Shown: positions 8,573 through 17,102 of the stretch, one piece after another
How positions within the stretch are numbered: the stretch's first letter is position 1
How the letters are laid out: every line of letters starts with the position of its first letter
Assembly (NCBI RefSeq): GCF_000470315.2
Contig: NZ_CBRF02000016.1
Coordinates: forward strand, 40,757 to 104,756
Direction of reading: 5' to 3'
Length of the DNA: 64,000 nt
DNA from: Psychromonas sp. SP041
Lineage (GTDB): Bacteria; Pseudomonadota; Gammaproteobacteria; Enterobacterales; Psychromonadaceae
Position numbers and translations under genes: made by a program
The notes under the pieces: model-generated
Seen by the model: the letters and a program-made list of their open reading frames with translations, nothing else
Told to the model about the DNA's origin: nothing
Database searches by the model: none

Positions 8573-9610
8573 ATGAGTCTCTCGATTATGCCAATAACTT
8601 CTCTGTTAACGACTGCGTTAGCCAAACGTGCCGATCTTATTAATAACCTTAATGCTGTTGCATCTGATATTCCACTGACTAATTGTTTTCGTGTGTTTCA
8701 TGGCACGGTGGAAGGTGTGAATGGTCTTAATATTGATCGTTATGGTGATGCTTGGTTAATTCAAACCTTTCATGAGCCGCTATCAGCGGAAGAATTTGAG
8801 CTGATTAAGAAAGTGTTAATTAATGTAGCCGATTTACCCGTTGTTTATAACGATAGATCAAACAAAAATTCACGTATTATTAATGAATTAAATGAAAGCA
8901 CAGAAGCTTTTACGCAAAGTGAACAAATGATATCGGAAAATGGGGTGTTATTTACCAGTAAATTACGCCATGAAGGGCAAGACCCTCTGTTGTTTTTAGA
9001 TATGCGTGTTGGTCGTGAGTTTATGAAAGCGAATAGTTATAAAAAAACAGTGTTAAATCTGTTTTCATATACTTGTGGTATTGGTATCGCAGCTGCTGTG
9101 GGCGGTGCTAAACGCGTGATTAATGTTGATTTCTCATCTTTTGCATTAGCTGCAGGACAAAAGAATGCAGAATTAAATGGTGTTGAGTCGGTCTGTCAGT
9201 TTATTCAAAGTGATGCTTTTCCAGCTTTACGTCAGTTAGCAGGACTGAAAGTGGCGAGTCGTAATAATAAAAAGCTACCTAGTTATCCAAAAATGTCAGC
9301 GTCACAGTTTGATTTAGTATTTCTAGATCCTCCCCGTTTTGCTAAAAGTGCATTTGGTACTGTTGATTTGGTGAATGACTACCAAAGCTTATTCAAACCT
9401 GCGGTGCTAACAACCAAAACGGGTGGTACGATTGTTTGTTGTAACAATGTGGCAAAGGTTGATAAAGAAGCTTGGTTTACTAGTTTAGTGCGTTGTGTTG
9501 AAAAACAAGGACGTACAGTGAGTGATGTACAGTGGTTAGACTGCCATCAAGATTTCCCTTCATTTGATGATAACCACCCATTAAAAATCGTTGCTTTGAC
9601 GATTATTTAA
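8573..9610 (+). CDS. Class I SAM-dependent methyltransferase, RlmI-like (COG1092)
   Basis: About 345 residues. The N-terminal part (FRVFHGTVEGVNGLNIDRYG) corresponds to the central EEHEE domain of RlmI-type 23S rRNA m5C methyltransferases, and the C-terminal half is the Rossmann catalytic domain with SAM motif VLNLFSYTCG and catalytic DPPRFAKS. The RlmI PUA domain is absent. That places it among the shorter relatives and leaves the substrate unknown. ATG 8573 and ATG 8588 are both possible starts; neither has a clear ribosome-binding site, and a TTG at 8549 is also in frame. It stands alone between terminators. Confidence 0.85.
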   Translation: MSLSIMPITSLLTTALAKRADLINNLNAVASDIPLTNCFRVFHGTVEGVNGLNIDRYGDAWLIQTFHEPLSAEEFELIKKVLINVADLPVVYNDRSNKNSRIINELNESTEAFTQSEQMISENGVLFTSKLRHEGQDPLLFLDMRVGREFMKANSYKKTVLNLFSYTCGIGIAAAVGGAKRVINVDFSSFALAAGQKNAELNGVESVCQFIQSDAFPALRQLAGLKVASRNNKKLPSYPKMSASQFDLVFLDPPRFAKSAFGTVDLVNDYQSLFKPAVLTTKTGGTIVCCNNVAKVDKEAWFTSLVRCVEKQGRTVSDVQWLDCHQDFPSFDDNHPLKIVALTII

Positions 9611-9657
9611 TACGTTATATAGTTAATGTAAATTAAAGCATCAATAGCTAGATAAAC

Positions 9658-9689
9658 AAAAGCCGAGCAATTTGACGCTCGGCTTTTTT
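9658..9689. terminator. Bidirectional terminator between the methyltransferase gene and purK
   Basis: AAA, stem AGCCGAGC, 8-base loop, GCTCGGCT, then five T. The A-run before and T-run after the stem make it functional in both directions. It sits between two convergent genes. Confidence 0.92.
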
Positions 9690-9725
9690 ATTAGAGGGTA
9701 AAGCTAACTAGAACATAAGCTAATG

Positions 9726-10874
9726 TTAACTTTCCAATAATCGCTGTGCAGTGCTTTTTATACCTGGGTAATTTTGTTCAGGTAAAATTTCAGCCAGTTG
9801 TAATAACTTATTAGCTAATGCTGCATTGGTTTCTGCTGAAACATTAATATGTCCCATCTTACGGCCAGCTCGTTGTTCTTTACCGTACCAATGGCTTTTG
9901 ACATCGCTAATACTAAGTACTTTTTCGCTAATGGATGCTTGACCTAATACATTGATCATCGCACTCACTTTTTGTAACTTAGTATCACCTAATGGTAAAC
10001 CCGCAACAGCACGCATATGGTTTTCAAACTGACTACAAGCGGTGCCTTGCTGTGTCCAGTGGCCTGAGTTATGCACTCGTGGTGCAATCTCATTGACCAT
10101 TAATTTGCCATCTACATCAAAGAACTCAATGGCTAATACCCCAATGTAATCCATCGTTGTCGATAGTTTATTAAAGGCATCAATCGCTTGTTGTTGAATA
10201 TTAAGGTCAATCTCAGCGGCTAACGATAAAGTTAAAACACCATCGGTATGCTGATTCTCTGTGACGGGATATATCGCAATATTACCTGCTTTATCACGTG
10301 CGCCAATCACCGAAACTTCACGGTTAAAGGGGATCATTTTCTCTGCAATAATAGTATGCGGAAAAGCTTCTGTGCCAGCTGCAATAAATTCTGCCATTTC
10401 TGACCAAATTTCATCAAGTTGATCTAATGATTTTAAGCGCCATTGTCCTTTTCCATCATAGCCCGCTTGGCAGGTCTTAATGACTAAAGGTAAGCCTAGC
10501 AATGAAACCGAATCAATAAGTTGCTGTTTTTCGGTGATCAGTTTGTAAGGAGCTGAAGGCACACCTGTTTTATCAAGCAATGCTTTTTCAATACTGCGGT
10601 CACCACCCGCTTTAATCGCTGCTTTACCTGGGAAAAACTTACCGCTAGCACAGCAAAGTGCGAGTACGTCATCAGGGATATGCTCAAATTCACAAGTGAT
10701 CACATCCACTAATGCGATAGCTTCTTCAAGCGTTTGCTCAAACGAATGCAATGTCAGTGGGTGAACAACTTTTTTTGAGCCTACATCATAAGCGCGTACA
10801 TTTAAATTTAATGGCGCAGCTTCTAAGCTCATCATACGTGCAAGTTGCCCTGCACCTAATACTAGAATATTCAT
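9726..10874 (-). CDS. purK: 5-(carboxyamino)imidazole ribonucleotide synthase PurK
   Basis: 382 residues, ATP-grasp enzyme that makes N5-CAIR from AIR, bicarbonate and ATP in purine synthesis. Visible: N-terminal GAGQLARM; substrate-binding region CEFEHIP; ATP-grasp core with TCQAGYDGKGQW; and the metal-binding stretch EFFDVDGKLMVNEIAPRVHNSGHWT. Slightly longer than the 355 residues of E. coli PurK. It starts one base after the purE stop codon, and its product is the substrate of PurE. Confidence 0.97.
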   Translation of the reverse strand: MNILVLGAGQLARMMSLEAAPLNLNVRAYDVGSKKVVHPLTLHSFEQTLEEAIALVDVITCEFEHIPDDVLALCCASGKFFPGKAAIKAGGDRSIEKALLDKTGVPSAPYKLITEKQQLIDSVSLLGLPLVIKTCQAGYDGKGQWRLKSLDQLDEIWSEMAEFIAAGTEAFPHTIIAEKMIPFNREVSVIGARDKAGNIAIYPVTENQHTDGVLTLSLAAEIDLNIQQQAIDAFNKLSTTMDYIGVLAIEFFDVDGKLMVNEIAPRVHNSGHWTQQGTACSQFENHMRAVAGLPLGDTKLQKVSAMINVLGQASISEKVLSISDVKSHWYGKEQRAGRKMGHINVSAETNAALANKLLQLAEILPEQNYPGIKSTAQRLLES

Positions 10875-10875
10875 A

Positions 10876-11358
10876 TTAAATCGCAGGATCTGGGTTAGCT
10901 AAAACGGTTTCTGTTTGTTTCTGACGGAATGCGTCAACTTTTGCGAGTAGCTCTGGTTGCTGACAAGCTAGAATTTGTGTCGCTAATAAACCTGCATTTG
11001 CAGCACCCGCTTCACCGATAGCAAGCGTACCTACGGCAACACCTTTAGGCATTTGGCAAATTGATAATAAAGAGTCGATGCCTTTTAGTGCTTTAGATTG
11101 AACCGGTACACCTAATACAGGCAAACTAGTAAAAGCAGCCGCCATACCTGGTAAATGCGCAGCACCGCCTGCACCAGCAATAATGACTTTAATGCCTCGT
11201 GCAGCAGCGCTAGAAGCGTAATCTGCTAATAGTTGTGGAGTACGGTGTGCAGAAACAACGCGAGTTTCATATTCAATACCAAAAGAATCTAGCATATTTG
11301 CTGCGTGTTCCATGGTCGGCCAGTCAGACTTTGAGCCCATAATAATACCAACTTTCAT
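10876..11358 (-). CDS. purE: N5-CAIR mutase PurE
   Basis: 160 residues, converts N5-CAIR to CAIR. Family signatures: GSKSDWPTM (8-16), the active-site SAHRTP (36-41) and [11 protein letters not shown]. The ATG follows AGGAG. It precedes purK in the usual order. No PurR operator could be recognised by eye in the 219 bases upstream. Confidence 0.97.
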   Translation of the reverse strand: MKVGIIMGSKSDWPTMEHAANMLDSFGIEYETRVVSAHRTPQLLADYASSAAARGIKVIIAGAGGAAHLPGMAAAFTSLPVLGVPVQSKALKGIDSLLSICQMPKGVAVGTLAIGEAGAANAGLLATQILACQQPELLAKVDAFRQKQTETVLANPDPAI

Positions 11359-11513
11359 GCATACTCCTGTTATAGGGGGATTGTTAAAACTCGTTCAAAA
11401 GATGCGCGCGATTATATACCTGTTACCCTATAAGATGCAAAGTTCAGTCCATGGATCGGCTAATGGATTCTGCACTGAAAATAGAAGGGAAAAGAGGTTA
11501 AAGAGATACTTGC

Positions 11514-11550
11514 TCGAATCTAAGGTGTTTATTTAACCCCTTAGATTCGA
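11514..11550. repeat. 12-bp perfect inverted repeat between tsaC and purE
   Basis: TCGAATCTAAGG (11514-11525) and its exact complement CCTTAGATTCGA (11539-11550) around a 13-base loop. It lies 28 bases after the tsaC stop. There is no T-run on either side, so it is either a terminator of unusual type, an mRNA 3'-end stabiliser or a protein-binding dyad in the purE promoter region. Confidence 0.6.
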
Positions 11551-11577
11551 CTTAATGATTGCTATCGTTACAGCGAA

Positions 11578-12147
11578 TTAACGTAATCGCTTACCGGTTA
11601 ACGCATCATGGATTTGTGAAGGGTTTTCTAAACCAGTCACAGGTTGAACAATAACATGATCTAGCAATGGGTTATTCATAAACATTTGTTCGACTTGTGT
11701 TGCAGTAATACATGCGTCTCTACCAGATAAGTTTGCGCTGGTGGAAATAATGGGTTTACCAAACGTTTCGCATAATGCTTGTACTACAGGATGTTGAGTA
11801 ACTCGTACCGCAATGCTATCAAAGTCTCCGCTGACTAATTTTGATAATGAAGTGTGTACAGGAACAACCCAAGTAAAAGGGCCAGGCCATGTTGCTTTTA
11901 TCTTGTCGAGTTGTTCACTGCTTAATGATGAAAAGTCAGCATAGTTTTCTAATTGCTCGATATTAGCGGCGATTAAAATCAAGCCTTTATGTGCAGGGCG
12001 TTGTTTTAAATCGAGGATTTTTTGAATTGCTATTTCGCTGTCAGGGTCACAACCTAAGCCAAAAACAGATTCAGTAGGGTAAGCAATCACGCCCTGTGTT
12101 GTTAACGCTAAAAGTGCTTGAGAAAGCTCATGTTTATTGATGATCAT
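11578..12147 (-). CDS. tsaC: Threonylcarbamoyl-AMP synthase TsaC (YrdC/RimN)
   Basis: 189 residues, makes threonylcarbamoyl-adenylate for the t6A37 tRNA modification. The YrdC/Sua5 domain is seen in AYPTESVFGLGCDP (20-33), KxRPxxKGLI (51-58 region) and STSANLSG (near 135-142). Like E. coli TsaC it lacks the extra Sua5 domain. It belongs to the conserved dprA-smg-yrdD-tsaC-aroE neighbourhood, but here purE-purK follow instead of aroE. A 99-base gap separates it from yrdD. Confidence 0.95.
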   Translation of the reverse strand: MIINKHELSQALLALTTQGVIAYPTESVFGLGCDPDSEIAIQKILDLKQRPAHKGLILIAANIEQLENYADFSSLSSEQLDKIKATWPGPFTWVVPVHTSLSKLVSGDFDSIAVRVTQHPVVQALCETFGKPIISTSANLSGRDACITATQVEQMFMNNPLLDHVIVQPVTGLENPSQIHDALTGKRLR

Positions 12148-12246
12148 TCAGAGTTTTCCTAGTAATAAACGAGTTGATCGTAGGTTATTCAGTCGCCCCG
12201 TAAAAAGGCAAGAATATAGAGTGTATGGATACAAAAGAGCCCATAA

Positions 12247-12807
12247 TTATAGTGGCTTACTTCTATAATTACATCCTTTTTTAGGACAGATTATACGCTT
12301 AGCCGTCGCTGTTTTTCGTTCGACTAATATTGGCCATTTACACTCAGGACAGAACTCATTGACGGGTTTGTCATTCACTGCATATTTGCAATCAGGATAA
12401 TTGTCACAGGCATAAAATGTTTTGCCAAAACGAGATTGGCGGGCAATTAAATGACCACTTTTACAGCTTGGACAAGGAACAGAATCTTCTTTAGGAGCTT
12501 CTGCTATTGGCTTTTTTTGTTCTGAAAGTTGAGCGGTATGTTCGCAGGTTGGATAGTCAGTACAGCCAATAAATAACCCAAAGCGTCCTTGTTTTAATAC
12601 CAGTTCATGTTGGCATAAAGGACAGCTGCTTCCTGTTAATACTTTTTTTACTTCACTCTTTTCATGTAATGGACGTAAATAATCACATTCAGGGTAAGCA
12701 CTGCATCCTAAAAAAGGACCTTGTTTACCATTTCTGATATGCAATGGAGAAGCACACTTTGGGCAGGCTTCAGATGTTTTTTCATGGTGAGTGCTTAACG
12801 TGCTCAT
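12247..12807 (-). CDS. yrdD: Topoisomerase I-type zinc-ribbon protein YrdD
   Basis: 186 residues made of four C4 zinc-finger repeats. Three are the topoisomerase I C-terminal type (CPKC...GCSAYPEC, CPLC...GCTDYPTC, CPSC...ACDNYPDC) and one is degenerate (CPEC...CPKKGC). Colinear with E. coli YrdD; function unproven, probably nucleic-acid binding. It starts one base after smg ends (smg-yrdD coupling). A 9-bp inverted repeat at its 3' end (12244-12252 with 12263-12271) overlaps the last codons. Confidence 0.93.
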   Translation of the reverse strand: MSTLSTHHEKTSEACPKCASPLHIRNGKQGPFLGCSAYPECDYLRPLHEKSEVKKVLTGSSCPLCQHELVLKQGRFGLFIGCTDYPTCEHTAQLSEQKKPIAEAPKEDSVPCPSCKSGHLIARQSRFGKTFYACDNYPDCKYAVNDKPVNEFCPECKWPILVERKTATAKRIICPKKGCNYRSKPL

Positions 12808-12808
12808 A

Positions 12809-13282
12809 CTAATGGATTAATCCATCTTCAAAATCCATCAGCATGGATTCTAATTGTAAAAATGCATCATCACTAACAGGGTCGTTAAATAAGACCATGA
12901 GAATCAGCCATTTCACATCTTCTAATATTAATTCACCGCTGTCTAAAGACATGATGCAATCAATGACCATTTCACGTGTGTGTGTGGTTAATATCTTTGC
13001 TTCTTCTAAATAGTGAATATAATTACGGCACTCTAGACATATTTGACGTTGTTCTTGTTTGTTGTAAATACGATGCGATGTCTTTTTTTCTGCTGTTGCT
13101 CTCGTTTGAGGCTCTTGGTTATGCATGTTTGCAAGGTTGTCTAACCAAGCCAACGCTTTGGTTATTTCTGACTTTTGAAAACCTTCTTGCATTAATTCAT
13201 CGGTCACCTCTTGAGTATCAAGTTCCATCGTTTGATCAACTTGTATATAACTTTCAAAGAGATACATGATAATTTCGAACAT
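12809..13282 (-). CDS. smg: Smg protein (DUF494)
   Basis: 157 residues beginning MFEIIMYLFESY, diagnostic for the Smg/DUF494 family, which is conserved next to dprA in gammaproteobacteria. Helical, acidic and cytosolic; function unknown. It starts two bases after the dprA stop codon, so dprA, smg and yrdD are probably translationally coupled. Confidence 0.95.
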   Translation of the reverse strand: MFEIIMYLFESYIQVDQTMELDTQEVTDELMQEGFQKSEITKALAWLDNLANMHNQEPQTRATAEKKTSHRIYNKQEQRQICLECRNYIHYLEEAKILTTHTREMVIDCIMSLDSGELILEDVKWLILMVLFNDPVSDDAFLQLESMLMDFEDGLIH

Positions 13283-13284
13283 AA

Positions 13285-14394
13285 CTAACCTTTTAACTTG
13301 GTGTAACCTTGCGGTTGGACGTTAATTATACCATTTATCTCTAATTCTATTAACTCATTTTGTAAGCTCACCACATCCATTCCGCTACGGGCTAAAATTG
13401 TTTCAAAACTGGTTAGGTTATAATCAATTAGTGCCAGTAAAGGCGACTGATTTTTAGCAGAGGTCGGTTGTTCTATCGTGGTTGATGGTAATAAATTTAA
13501 TGTGGGAAATTCATTAATAATATCATCGCTATTTAATATTAGTTTTGCTCCTTGTTGAATCAATTTCAAACAACCACACGCTTGAGGGTTATCAACTGAT
13601 CCAGGTAACGCAAACACTTCTCTATTTTGTTCTGTGGCATAACGAGCAGTAATTAATGAGCCACTTTTTAATGATGCTTCAATCACCAAAGTACCTAAGC
13701 TTAAACCAGATATGATGCGATTACGTCTTGGAAAGTTACTGGGGTAGGCTGGTGTATCTGGCCAAAATTCTGATATTAATAATCCTTTCTCGCGAATAGT
13801 GGTTGCTAGTGAAGCGTGGCGTTTAGGGTAAATATTATTTAAACCAGTTCCTAACACTGCAATCGTAGATCCTATTTCTTTTAACGCTCCTTGATGTGCC
13901 ATCCCATCAACGCCTATCGCTAAACCACTGGTAATGGTTAAACCTACCTTAGAGAGTTGTTGTGCTAAGTCATGGGCTTTTTCTTTACCATAGGGAGTAC
14001 AACTACGACTGCCGATAATGGCTATTTGCGGAGAGTTTAAGAGGTTTAAATTACCTTGAGTAAATAATAGTAACGGAGGGCTGCTTATTTGTTTCAATAA
14101 TAAAGGGTAACGTGAATCGCCATAACTGATGATATTACGATCATCTGCATTTTGTTGCCAATCTAGACAAGATTGAATATGTACTTTATTAGGATGTAAG
14201 AAAGCATCTATTTGTTCGGGTTTTAAATGAAGGGCTGCTAATTGTTGCTGATTAAGTTGAAATAGTTGTTCAATTGAATAGTGAGATAAAAGCGTAAAAA
14301 CTTTACGCTTTTGAAGTGCTGGAATAGCATCAAGTGCTATCCAGCAATAAAGGGAGTCTACAATGGCATCATGTTCAAACAGATTTTTTTGAAT
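13285..14394 (-). CDS. dprA: DNA processing protein DprA (Smf), unusual start
   Basis: Loads RecA on incoming single-stranded DNA in transformation. The Rossmann-like DNA-binding domain is complete: AIIGSRSCTPYG, SGLAIGVDGMAHQGAL, AVLGTG, FPRRNRIISGLS and SGSLITARYA, followed by a short C-terminal winged-helix part. The N-terminal SAM-like region is also encoded in frame (about residues 10-100: SLYCWIALDAIP, then SHYSIEQLFQL, ISYGDSRYPLL), so the gene is full length, about 369 residues against 374 in E. coli. But between the in-frame stop at 14410-14412 and TTG 14097 there is no ATG, GTG or TTG. ATT 14394 is chosen because AGAGAGG lies five bases before it; CTG 14382 and ATT 14364 are alternatives. 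TTG 14097 would remove the whole N-terminal domain. Confidence 0.85.
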   Translation of the reverse strand: MQKNLFEHDAIVDSLYCWIALDAIPALQKRKVFTLLSHYSIEQLFQLNQQQLAALHLKPEQIDAFLHPNKVHIQSCLDWQQNADDRNIISYGDSRYPLLLKQISSPPLLLFTQGNLNLLNSPQIAIIGSRSCTPYGKEKAHDLAQQLSKVGLTITSGLAIGVDGMAHQGALKEIGSTIAVLGTGLNNIYPKRHASLATTIREKGLLISEFWPDTPAYPSNFPRRNRIISGLSLGTLVIEASLKSGSLITARYATEQNREVFALPGSVDNPQACGCLKLIQQGAKLILNSDDIINEFPTLNLLPSTTIEQPTSAKNQSPLLALIDYNLTSFETILARSGMDVVSLQNELIELEINGIINVQPQGYTKLKG

Positions 14395-14396
14395 AA

Positions 14397-14421
14397 CAAC
14401 CTCTCTTAATTAAAGAGGTTG
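14397..14421 (-). promoter_or_regulatory. Hairpin covering the dprA ribosome-binding site
   Basis: CAACCTCT and AGAGGTTG pair perfectly (8 bp) around a 9-base AT-rich loop, immediately after the LysM gene. Read on the minus strand, the 3' arm contains the AGAGG that would be the dprA Shine-Dalgarno. Only TTATT follows, so it is a poor terminator. Either it is a weak terminator of the LysM gene or it hides the dprA ribosome-binding site. Confidence 0.6.
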
Positions 14422-14425
14422 CCGT

Positions 14426-15505
14426 CTAGAACGTTAACCCTTCAATTTTGTATGTAGAACCAATAACGTCATTACCACGCATAAGTATTGCAATACTTAA
14501 GTGTTCATAAGCTTTAAATACCATCAACTCACCAACACGTTCAGGTGGAAGTTGTAAATCAGCTTCGCCAATCTTATCGAATACATTACTGTCTTCTTGA
14601 TAAATAATTTCTTTATTATCGACTAATAGAGCCTGCCCTGAACGTAAAATAGAAAACATTGAACCGATTTGAATATCGTCTCGTTTGCCTTTATCAATTA
14701 CCACAATATCCCATTTACCGATCGCGGCAGAACCATTGACAGCAGCTAAGATGCGACCTTTAGTGCTTTTTGGCACTGGTTTAGGAATAAAATAAGCAGG
14801 AATCGTTTCATATTCAGGAATCGCTAAAATTAAGTCACCTTGACGAGCTTCACGAGAACTTCTTATTAAATCATGCGGTGTTACTTTATATGTCGTATCT
14901 ACATTTGGACTTTGTGATACTTGCGATTGCCCGATAAAGATTAATTCAGATCCTAATTTTTTGCCAGTGGCGCTTTTATAATTTTTACCTAAACGATATA
15001 TACCATACAGTTTATTTTTATCGTATTGGCCTTCAGCATAAAAAATATCGCCTTCAAAGAAACGAGGAGAACCCACTGAGTCACCCAATAAACGAGGGCT
15101 TCCTTCTAATAAAGCAGGGTCAATAATATGATCTCTTGATAGGAAGGCAGAAAGCATCTCTAATGGAATAATAGGAATAGCTTGTCTTTTTTCTTCTAAA
15201 CGGGGGATTGGCGACAATTTTTTTAATCTTTTACGAGTGAGTCTTGGCTGACCATCTACCCATATAAGATTTAAAATGTCACCGGGGTAAATTAAGTCTG
15301 GGTTGTCTATTTGACTATTATTTTCCCAAAGGTGTGGCCATAACCAAGGACTATTTAAGAATACAGAAGAGATTTCCCAAAGAGTATCTCCTTTTTTAAC
15401 GATATAAGTATCTGGGTGGTCTGCTTTCAGTTTAATTGTGTCTGCAATCGCCGCCATTGAAAGAGCTACCCCAATAATAAGCGATACAATAAGTTTTAAT
15501 TTCAT
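14426..15505 (-). CDS. Periplasmic LysM-domain protein
   Basis: 359 residues. A signal peptide (1-21, cleaved near AIA-DTI) is followed by one LysM domain at about 30-80 (YIVKKGDTLWEISSVF, NPDLIYPGDIL), which binds peptidoglycan. The remainder is a predicted beta-rich region without a motif I can name. A LysM protein in this position, between dprA and def, is common in marine gammaproteobacteria. It is transcribed away from def across a 94-base divergent promoter region. Confidence 0.9.
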   Translation of the reverse strand: MKLKLIVSLIIGVALSMAAIADTIKLKADHPDTYIVKKGDTLWEISSVFLNSPWLWPHLWENNSQIDNPDLIYPGDILNLIWVDGQPRLTRKRLKKLSPIPRLEEKRQAIPIIPLEMLSAFLSRDHIIDPALLEGSPRLLGDSVGSPRFFEGDIFYAEGQYDKNKLYGIYRLGKNYKSATGKKLGSELIFIGQSQVSQSPNVDTTYKVTPHDLIRSSREARQGDLILAIPEYETIPAYFIPKPVPKSTKGRILAAVNGSAAIGKWDIVVIDKGKRDDIQIGSMFSILRSGQALLVDNKEIIYQEDSNVFDKIGEADLQLPPERVGELMVFKAYEHLSIAILMRGNDVIGSTYKIEGLTF

Positions 15506-15599
15506 AACAATCCTTGCTCTGTGATTAATAAAACTGTTTTTTATAAAAGGAAATGACTAGAATTAACTTTTTACCATTAATTATGAGCACAATAATACC

Positions 15600-16112
15600 A
15601 TGCCTTTACTTGAAGTATTACATTTTCCAGACGAACGTCTAAGAACTATTGCAAAACCCGTTGAGGAAATCACACCAGAAATTAAACAATTCGCGTCAGA
15701 TATGATCGAAACCATGTATGACGAAGATGGTGTAGGACTGGCTGCAACGCAAGTTAACTTCCATCAACGCCTTGTTGTGATCGATGTTTCTGCTGAGCGT
15801 GATCAACCTCTTGTATTAATTAATCCAACTATTTTAGAGAGTGATGGTGTAGAAATCTCTGAAGAAGGTTGTTTATCTGTTCCTGAAACTAATGCTGAAG
15901 TTGAGCGTGCTGAGTTTGTTACTTTACAGTATCAAGATTTAGACGGTGAAACACACGTTGTTAAAGCAGATGGTTTATTTGCTGTGTGTATTCAGCATGA
16001 GTTGGATCATTTAAAAGGCAAGTTATTCATTGATTACTTATCGCCATTTAAGCAAAAACGCATTAAAGCGAAGCTTGAAAAACTTCAGCGTCAAAAAGAA
16101 AAATTCTCATAA
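15600..16112 (+). CDS. def: Peptide deformylase
   Basis: 170 residues, removes the N-formyl group from nascent proteins. All three signature motifs are present: GVGLAATQV (44-52), EEGCLSVP with metal ligand C91, and QHELDH with H133, catalytic E134 and H137. First gene of the def-fmt-rsmB-trkA-trkH plus-strand series. No strong ribosome-binding site is seen, but the ATG matches the family N-terminus. Confidence 0.97.
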   Translation: MPLLEVLHFPDERLRTIAKPVEEITPEIKQFASDMIETMYDEDGVGLAATQVNFHQRLVVIDVSAERDQPLVLINPTILESDGVEISEEGCLSVPETNAEVERAEFVTLQYQDLDGETHVVKADGLFAVCIQHELDHLKGKLFIDYLSPFKQKRIKAKLEKLQRQKEKFS

Positions 16113-16142
16113 TTTATAATCACATTAGTTTAAGGTTGTTTC

Positions 16143-17096
16143 GTGGAAAAACTAAAAATAATTTTTGCAGGTACGCCTGATTTTGCTGCTAATCACTTGC
16201 AAGCATTAATTGCCGCAGAATTTGATGTCGTGGCCGTTTATAGTCAGCCAGATCGTCCCGCAGGGCGAGGTAAAAAGCTGACAGCAAGTGCAGTAAAAGA
16301 AGTCGCATTAGCAAATGATATTGCAGTTTATCAACCAGAAAACTTTAAACAAAGTGACAGTGTTGAGCAACTTGCATCATTAAATGCTGATTTAATGATC
16401 GTGGTGGCTTATGGGTTAATTTTACCTACTAGCGTATTAACCACTCCTCGTTTAGGTTGTTTAAACGTGCATGGTTCATTATTACCAAGATGGCGAGGTG
16501 CTGCACCTTTTCAACGTGCTATCTGGGCGGGTGATAAAGAGACTGGCGTGACCATCATGCAAATGGATGAAGGGCTGGATACGGGGGATATGCTTAAAAA
16601 AGTGAGCTGTCCGATTGATACAGATGAAACCAGTGCGTCACTTTATGCAAAAGTAGCGAAGCAAGCTCCTGCTGTTTTAATTGAAACCATTAATCAATTA
16701 CAAGCAGGTGAGTTGATTGCTGAGCAGCAAGATGAAAACGAAGCAACTTATGCTAAAAAGTTGAGCAAAGCTGAAGCGTTAATTAATTGGCAAGATGATG
16801 CTGAGTTTATTGACCGTTGTGTTCGTGCATTTAATCCATGGCCAATCAGCTATTTTGAATGGGCAGGACAAGTCATCAAAGTTCACCAAGCTAAAATAGT
16901 AGCATCAACAACCACGGAGCCAGCAGGCACCATTGTAAATGTTGATAAAAATGGAATCCAAGTTGCCACTGGTCAGGGTGTGCTTAACCTTGAAGTCATT
17001 CAATTAGCAGGTAAAAAAGCAATGCCTGTACAAGATGTTTTAAATTCTCGCCGTGAACTGTTTACAGTTTCTAGCAATTTACTCGAACAAGGTTAA
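16143..17096 (+). CDS. fmt: Methionyl-tRNA formyltransferase
   Basis: 317 residues, formylates initiator Met-tRNA with 10-formyl-THF. The catalytic core has N108, H110 and D146 ([20 protein letters not shown]). The C-terminal tRNA-binding domain runs from about 205. GTG start at 16143 with AAGG upstream. def and fmt form the usual pair that adds and removes the formyl group. Confidence 0.97.
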   Translation: MEKLKIIFAGTPDFAANHLQALIAAEFDVVAVYSQPDRPAGRGKKLTASAVKEVALANDIAVYQPENFKQSDSVEQLASLNADLMIVVAYGLILPTSVLTTPRLGCLNVHGSLLPRWRGAAPFQRAIWAGDKETGVTIMQMDEGLDTGDMLKKVSCPIDTDETSASLYAKVAKQAPAVLIETINQLQAGELIAEQQDENEATYAKKLSKAEALINWQDDAEFIDRCVRAFNPWPISYFEWAGQVIKVHQAKIVASTTTEPAGTIVNVDKNGIQVATGQGVLNLEVIQLAGKKAMPVQDVLNSRRELFTVSSNLLEQG

Positions 17097-17102
17097 TTAA
17101 AA

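Noticed and set aside
11359..11577. Possible PurR operator before purE
   Set aside because: No sequence close to ACGCAAACGTTTTCGT was found by eye.
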